NCBI GenBank assembly: GCA_017631135.1
Contig: JAGBTW010000137.1
Span: forward strand, 1 to 8,631
Direction: 5' to 3'
From: Alistipes sp.
GTDB lineage: Bacteria; Bacteroidota; Bacteroidia; Bacteroidales; Rikenellaceae
DNA: 8,631 bases
Shown here: in pieces, positions 5,923 to 8,631 of the stretch
Position numbering within the stretch: the stretch's first letter is position 1
Layout: every line of letters starts with the position of its first letter
The notes under the pieces: model-generated
Seen by the model: the letters and a program-made list of their open reading frames with translations, nothing else
Database searches by the model: none
What the model was told of the DNA's origin: nothing
Made by a program: the position numbers and the translations under genes

Positions 5923-8631
5923 ATGCAGATTAAAGGTATTATTAAATGGCTAGTGTTGATTTTAGGTCTCGCTAGCATTTGGCAGCTCTCGATTACCTTT
6001 GTTACTCGCAACATCGAGGCAGAGGCAGAGAAGCAGGCTGATCCCAAGGCTTATTTGAATGAGAAGTGGGATGACAAGGTCTACATGGGTTACACCTATG
6101 GTGACTGTAAGTCAAAGGAGTTGAACCTCGGTCTTGACCTTAAGGGTGGTATGAACGTTACCCTCGAGATTCAGGCAGGTGACGCTATCCGTGTTCACGC
6201 ACTCGACGACAACCGCGCAGGCAAGAAGGATGCAGAGCTCATCGCTCGCATCGACAAGGCTGTTGCAAAGGCAGAGGCACAGGAGCGTGAGGATGCTGTT
6301 ACACGCGCTACAGAGGGCGAGGATGCCGCTAACGTAATCGAGGTATACCTCGCAAACATGTCAAAGGAGGATCTCCAGACTATCTACGGCAAGACAGAGA
6401 CTGCACAGATTGCAGAGGAGTTGAACTTGTACGTTACAAGCTCTGTAGAGAACATGCACCGCGTGCTTGGTGAGCGTATCGACCTTCTTGGCGTTGTACA
6501 GCCCAACATCCAGCAGATTCGTGGCACAAACCGTATCTTGGTTGAGTTGCCCGGTGTTGATGACCCCGAGAACGCTGCGAAGCTCCTCGCTTCAACAGCA
6601 AACCTCGAGTTCTGGGAGGTGTGCGATAGCAACATGAGCAACGCTCTTATCTCGTTCCTCTATGTTGAGGCTGACCAGCTTGTGCGCGAGGCTCTCATCG
6701 ACGAGAACCCCGAGATTAGCGCTACTCCCTTCAGCGAGCTCCTCTCACAGTCATACGAGTTCAAGGCTGGCGATGGCTCTGTAGCTAACGGCTATGTTGG
6801 TGGCGTTATCGTTGCAGCTGCTGCAAAGGAGAACATGGCAAAGGTTAACGAGTACCTCCAGCTTGAGGGTGTTCGTGCTCGCTTCGACGAGATTACCGAC
6901 GGTCAGATTATGCTCGCTTGGTCAAACAAGAACTCTTTGGATGGCACACGCGGCGGTACTCACACACTCTACGCTCTTCAGGGCAATGGCGGCTTGGTTC
7001 CCGCAATGGATGGCTCGGGCATCGTTGATGCTACAGCTACTACTGGTCAGTTTGGTGGCTACGAGGTGTCTATGACCATGGACGGCAAGGCTGCTATCGA
7101 GTGGGGTGACCTCACAGAGAAGAACATCGGCAAGCCCCTTGCAATCGTTATGGATGGCGTTGTTTACTCTGCTCCTAACGTAAACGATCGTATCGACGGT
7201 GGTAGCTCTGCAATCTCTGGTAACTTCACTCCCAAGGAGGCAGAGGACCTCGCAAACGTATTGAACTCTGGTAAGGTGCCCGCACCTGCAACAATCATCT
7301 CTTACGAGGTTGTTGGTCCATCACTCGGTGCAGAGTCTATCACAGCAGGTCTCCTTTCATTCGTACTCGCATTCGTGCTCGTGCTCATCTACATGGCATT
7401 CTTCTATAAGACTGCTGGTATGATGGCTAACATCGCCCTCATCTTCAACGTGTTGTTGCTCATGGGTGTGCTCGTATCTACAGGTGCTGTGTTGACACTT
7501 CCTGGTATCGCAGGTATCGTACTTACAATGGGTATGGCTGTGGATGCTAATGTCATCATCTTCGAGCGTGTTAAGGAGGAGTTGCGTGGCGGTAAGGGCT
7601 TGATGCTCGCTATCAAGGATGGTTTCTCTAACGCTTACTCTGCGATCATCGACGGTAACCTTACAACCATCATCACTGGTGCGGTGCTCTTCTTCTTCGG
7701 TACAGGTCCTGTTAAGGGCTTCGCTACAACCCTCGTACTCGGTATCATCACATCGCTCTTCTGCTCTATCTTCATTACTCGCGTATTGCTCGAGTGGTGG
7801 TCAGAGCGTCGTGGCACATGTGCGTTCTCTTCAAAGATGACCGAGAACTTCTTGAAGAATGTTAAGTTCTCATTCATCTCAAAGCGTAAGTACTCTTACA
7901 TCCTCTCTGGTGTGCTCATCATCGCTTCAGTTATCTCGTTGTGCACATTGGGTCTCAATAAGGGTATCGACTTCACAGGTGGTCGTCAGTATGTTGTTAA
8001 GTTCGACCAGGCTGTAAATGAGGACGGCGTGCGCGAGAGCCTCGAGACAGCGTTCGAGCAGTTTGACGACGCTGCAAACACCTCTTTGGAGGTTATGCGC
8101 ATCGGTAACATCGCCGACAACACCATCCGTATCAAGACACAGTTCGAGCCTACCGACGAGATGGTAGCTGCTGCACAGGCTGGCATGACAGAGGATGAGG
8201 CTGCAAAGGTTAACGCTAACTACGTTCTCGAGAATGTGCTTTATGGCGCAACCAAGGAGTACTTCAAGGATGACATCACCTTCGAGCAGTTCCGAAGCAC
8301 ACAGTTCGACGTGCGCGGTATCGAGAGCAGCCAGCAGGTGGGTGGTTCTATCTCTACCGAGATGGCAAAGAACTCATTCATCGCTGTTATCATCTCGCTC
8401 TTGGCTATCGGCGTTTACATCGCTATCCGCTTCCGTCGTTGGCAGTGGGCTTTGGGTGCTACAGCAGCCTTGGCACACAACGCATTCCTCGTGATTGGTA
8501 TCTACTCTATGCTCTACGCTGTGATGCCCTTCGCAATGGAGGTTAACCAGGCATTCATCGCTGCTATCCTTACAATCATCGGTTACTCAATCAACGATAC
8601 AGTGGTTATCTTCGACCGTATCCGTGAGTAC
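5923..8631 (+). CDS. secDF: SecDF protein-export membrane protein fusion, 3'-truncated
   Basis: RND-type inner-membrane protein that uses the proton-motive force to assist SecYEG/SecA-driven export from the periplasmic side. The frame is open without a stop to the window end: 903 codons, of roughly 1000 usual for Bacteroidetes SecDF. SecD part: TM1 (about 5-25), LGLDLKGGMN (69-78), periplasmic P1 region with RIDLLGVVQPNI (185-196), LVELPG (206-211) and AIVMDGVVYSAP (407-418), then a TM bundle from about 473 with GMAVDANVIIFERVKEEL, whose Asp541 is the proton-path residue. SecF part: a new TM near 660-680, GIDFTGG (681-687), the P4 domain, then TMs with GYSINDTVVIFDRIREY (887-903; Asp892). The last SecF helices are missing only because the window ends. 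The charged region at about 85-180 is the usual SecD head-base insertion. Codon use leans to TCT, GTT and GCT, unlike lepA and the peptidase, suggesting high expression. ATG 5923 follows an A/T-rich leader without a Shine-Dalgarno sequence. Confidence 0.97.
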   Translation, partial: MQIKGIIKWLVLILGLASIWQLSITFVTRNIEAEAEKQADPKAYLNEKWDDKVYMGYTYGDCKSKELNLGLDLKGGMNVTLEIQAGDAIRVHALDDNRAGKKDAELIARIDKAVAKAEAQEREDAVTRATEGEDAANVIEVYLANMSKEDLQTIYGKTETAQIAEELNLYVTSSVENMHRVLGERIDLLGVVQPNIQQIRGTNRILVELPGVDDPENAAKLLASTANLEFWEVCDSNMSNALISFLYVEADQLVREALIDENPEISATPFSELLSQSYEFKAGDGSVANGYVGGVIVAAAAKENMAKVNEYLQLEGVRARFDEITDGQIMLAWSNKNSLDGTRGGTHTLYALQGNGGLVPAMDGSGIVDATATTGQFGGYEVSMTMDGKAAIEWGDLTEKNIGKPLAIVMDGVVYSAPNVNDRIDGGSSAISGNFTPKEAEDLANVLNSGKVPAPATIISYEVVGPSLGAESITAGLLSFVLAFVLVLIYMAFFYKTAGMMANIALIFNVLLLMGVLVSTGAVLTLPGIAGIVLTMGMAVDANVIIFERVKEELRGGKGLMLAIKDGFSNAYSAIIDGNLTTIITGAVLFFFGTGPVKGFATTLVLGIITSLFCSIFITRVLLEWWSERRGTCAFSSKMTENFLKNVKFSFISKRKYSYILSGVLIIASVISLCTLGLNKGIDFTGGRQYVVKFDQAVNEDGVRESLETAFEQFDDAANTSLEVMRIGNIADNTIRIKTQFEPTDEMVAAAQAGMTEDEAAKVNANYVLENVLYGATKEYFKDDITFEQFRSTQFDVRGIESSQQVGGSISTEMAKNSFIAVIISLLAIGVYIAIRFRRWQWALGATAALAHNAFLVIGIYSMLYAVMPFAMEVNQAFIAAILTIIGYSINDTVVIFDRIREY

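Noticed and set aside
1..8631. A novel multi-gene defence, secretion or biosynthetic system
   Set aside because: All four genes belong to well-known families and do not form a new operon. The unexplained signal in this window is in the intergenic repeats.

Overview
The window looks like chromosomal DNA from a member of Bacteroidota, most likely order Bacteroidales. Three things point there. SecD and SecF are fused in one polypeptide. The promoters carry the TAnnTTTG -7 element used by the Bacteroidetes primary sigma factor. Start codons are preceded by A-rich, Shine-Dalgarno-free leaders. Codon use (GAG, AAG, CTC, GCN rich) and base composition near 50% GC by eye would fit several gut families; I cannot name a genus.

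Layout, all genes on the + strand: (1) 2-2005, an S9B dipeptidyl peptidase IV, cut at its 5' end by the window edge; (2) 2006-2384, a gap holding a 127-bp imperfect palindrome, a 9-bp tandem array with a hairpin, and a promoter; (3) 2385-4175, complete lepA (elongation factor 4); (4) 4176-4459, a gap with a second, 131-bp palindrome of the same family, then a different 9-bp tandem array; (5) 4460-5764, a complete secreted GH29 alpha-L-fucosidase; (6) 5765-5922, a strong intrinsic terminator physically overlapping the promoter of the next gene; (7) 5923-8631, a secDF fusion cut at its 3' end by the window edge.

The genes do not form an obvious pathway. lepA and secDF are housekeeping genes (translation, protein export). 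The peptidase and fucosidase are envelope hydrolases that fit a gut commensal feeding on peptides and fucosylated glycans, and both would be exported through the Sec system that SecDF assists. secDF has its own promoter and terminator-insulated start. lepA has its own -7 element. No clear promoter was found for the fucosidase.

The most interesting content is intergenic. The two palindromes at 2013-2139 and 4174-4304 differ in most of their interior sequence but keep the same fold: closing helix, 3x3 internal loop, AAGGGG/CCCCTT helix, opposed ATCT motifs, a variable helix, and an apical ATGGG-GTAC / GTAC-CCCAT hairpin. Several helices show compensatory changes. Each lies immediately after a stop codon, in the same orientation, and is followed by a 9-bp tandem array. 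This could be a MITE/ERIC-like repeat family or a structured 3'-UTR RNA. No phage, CRISPR, defence system, tRNA or rRNA was seen.
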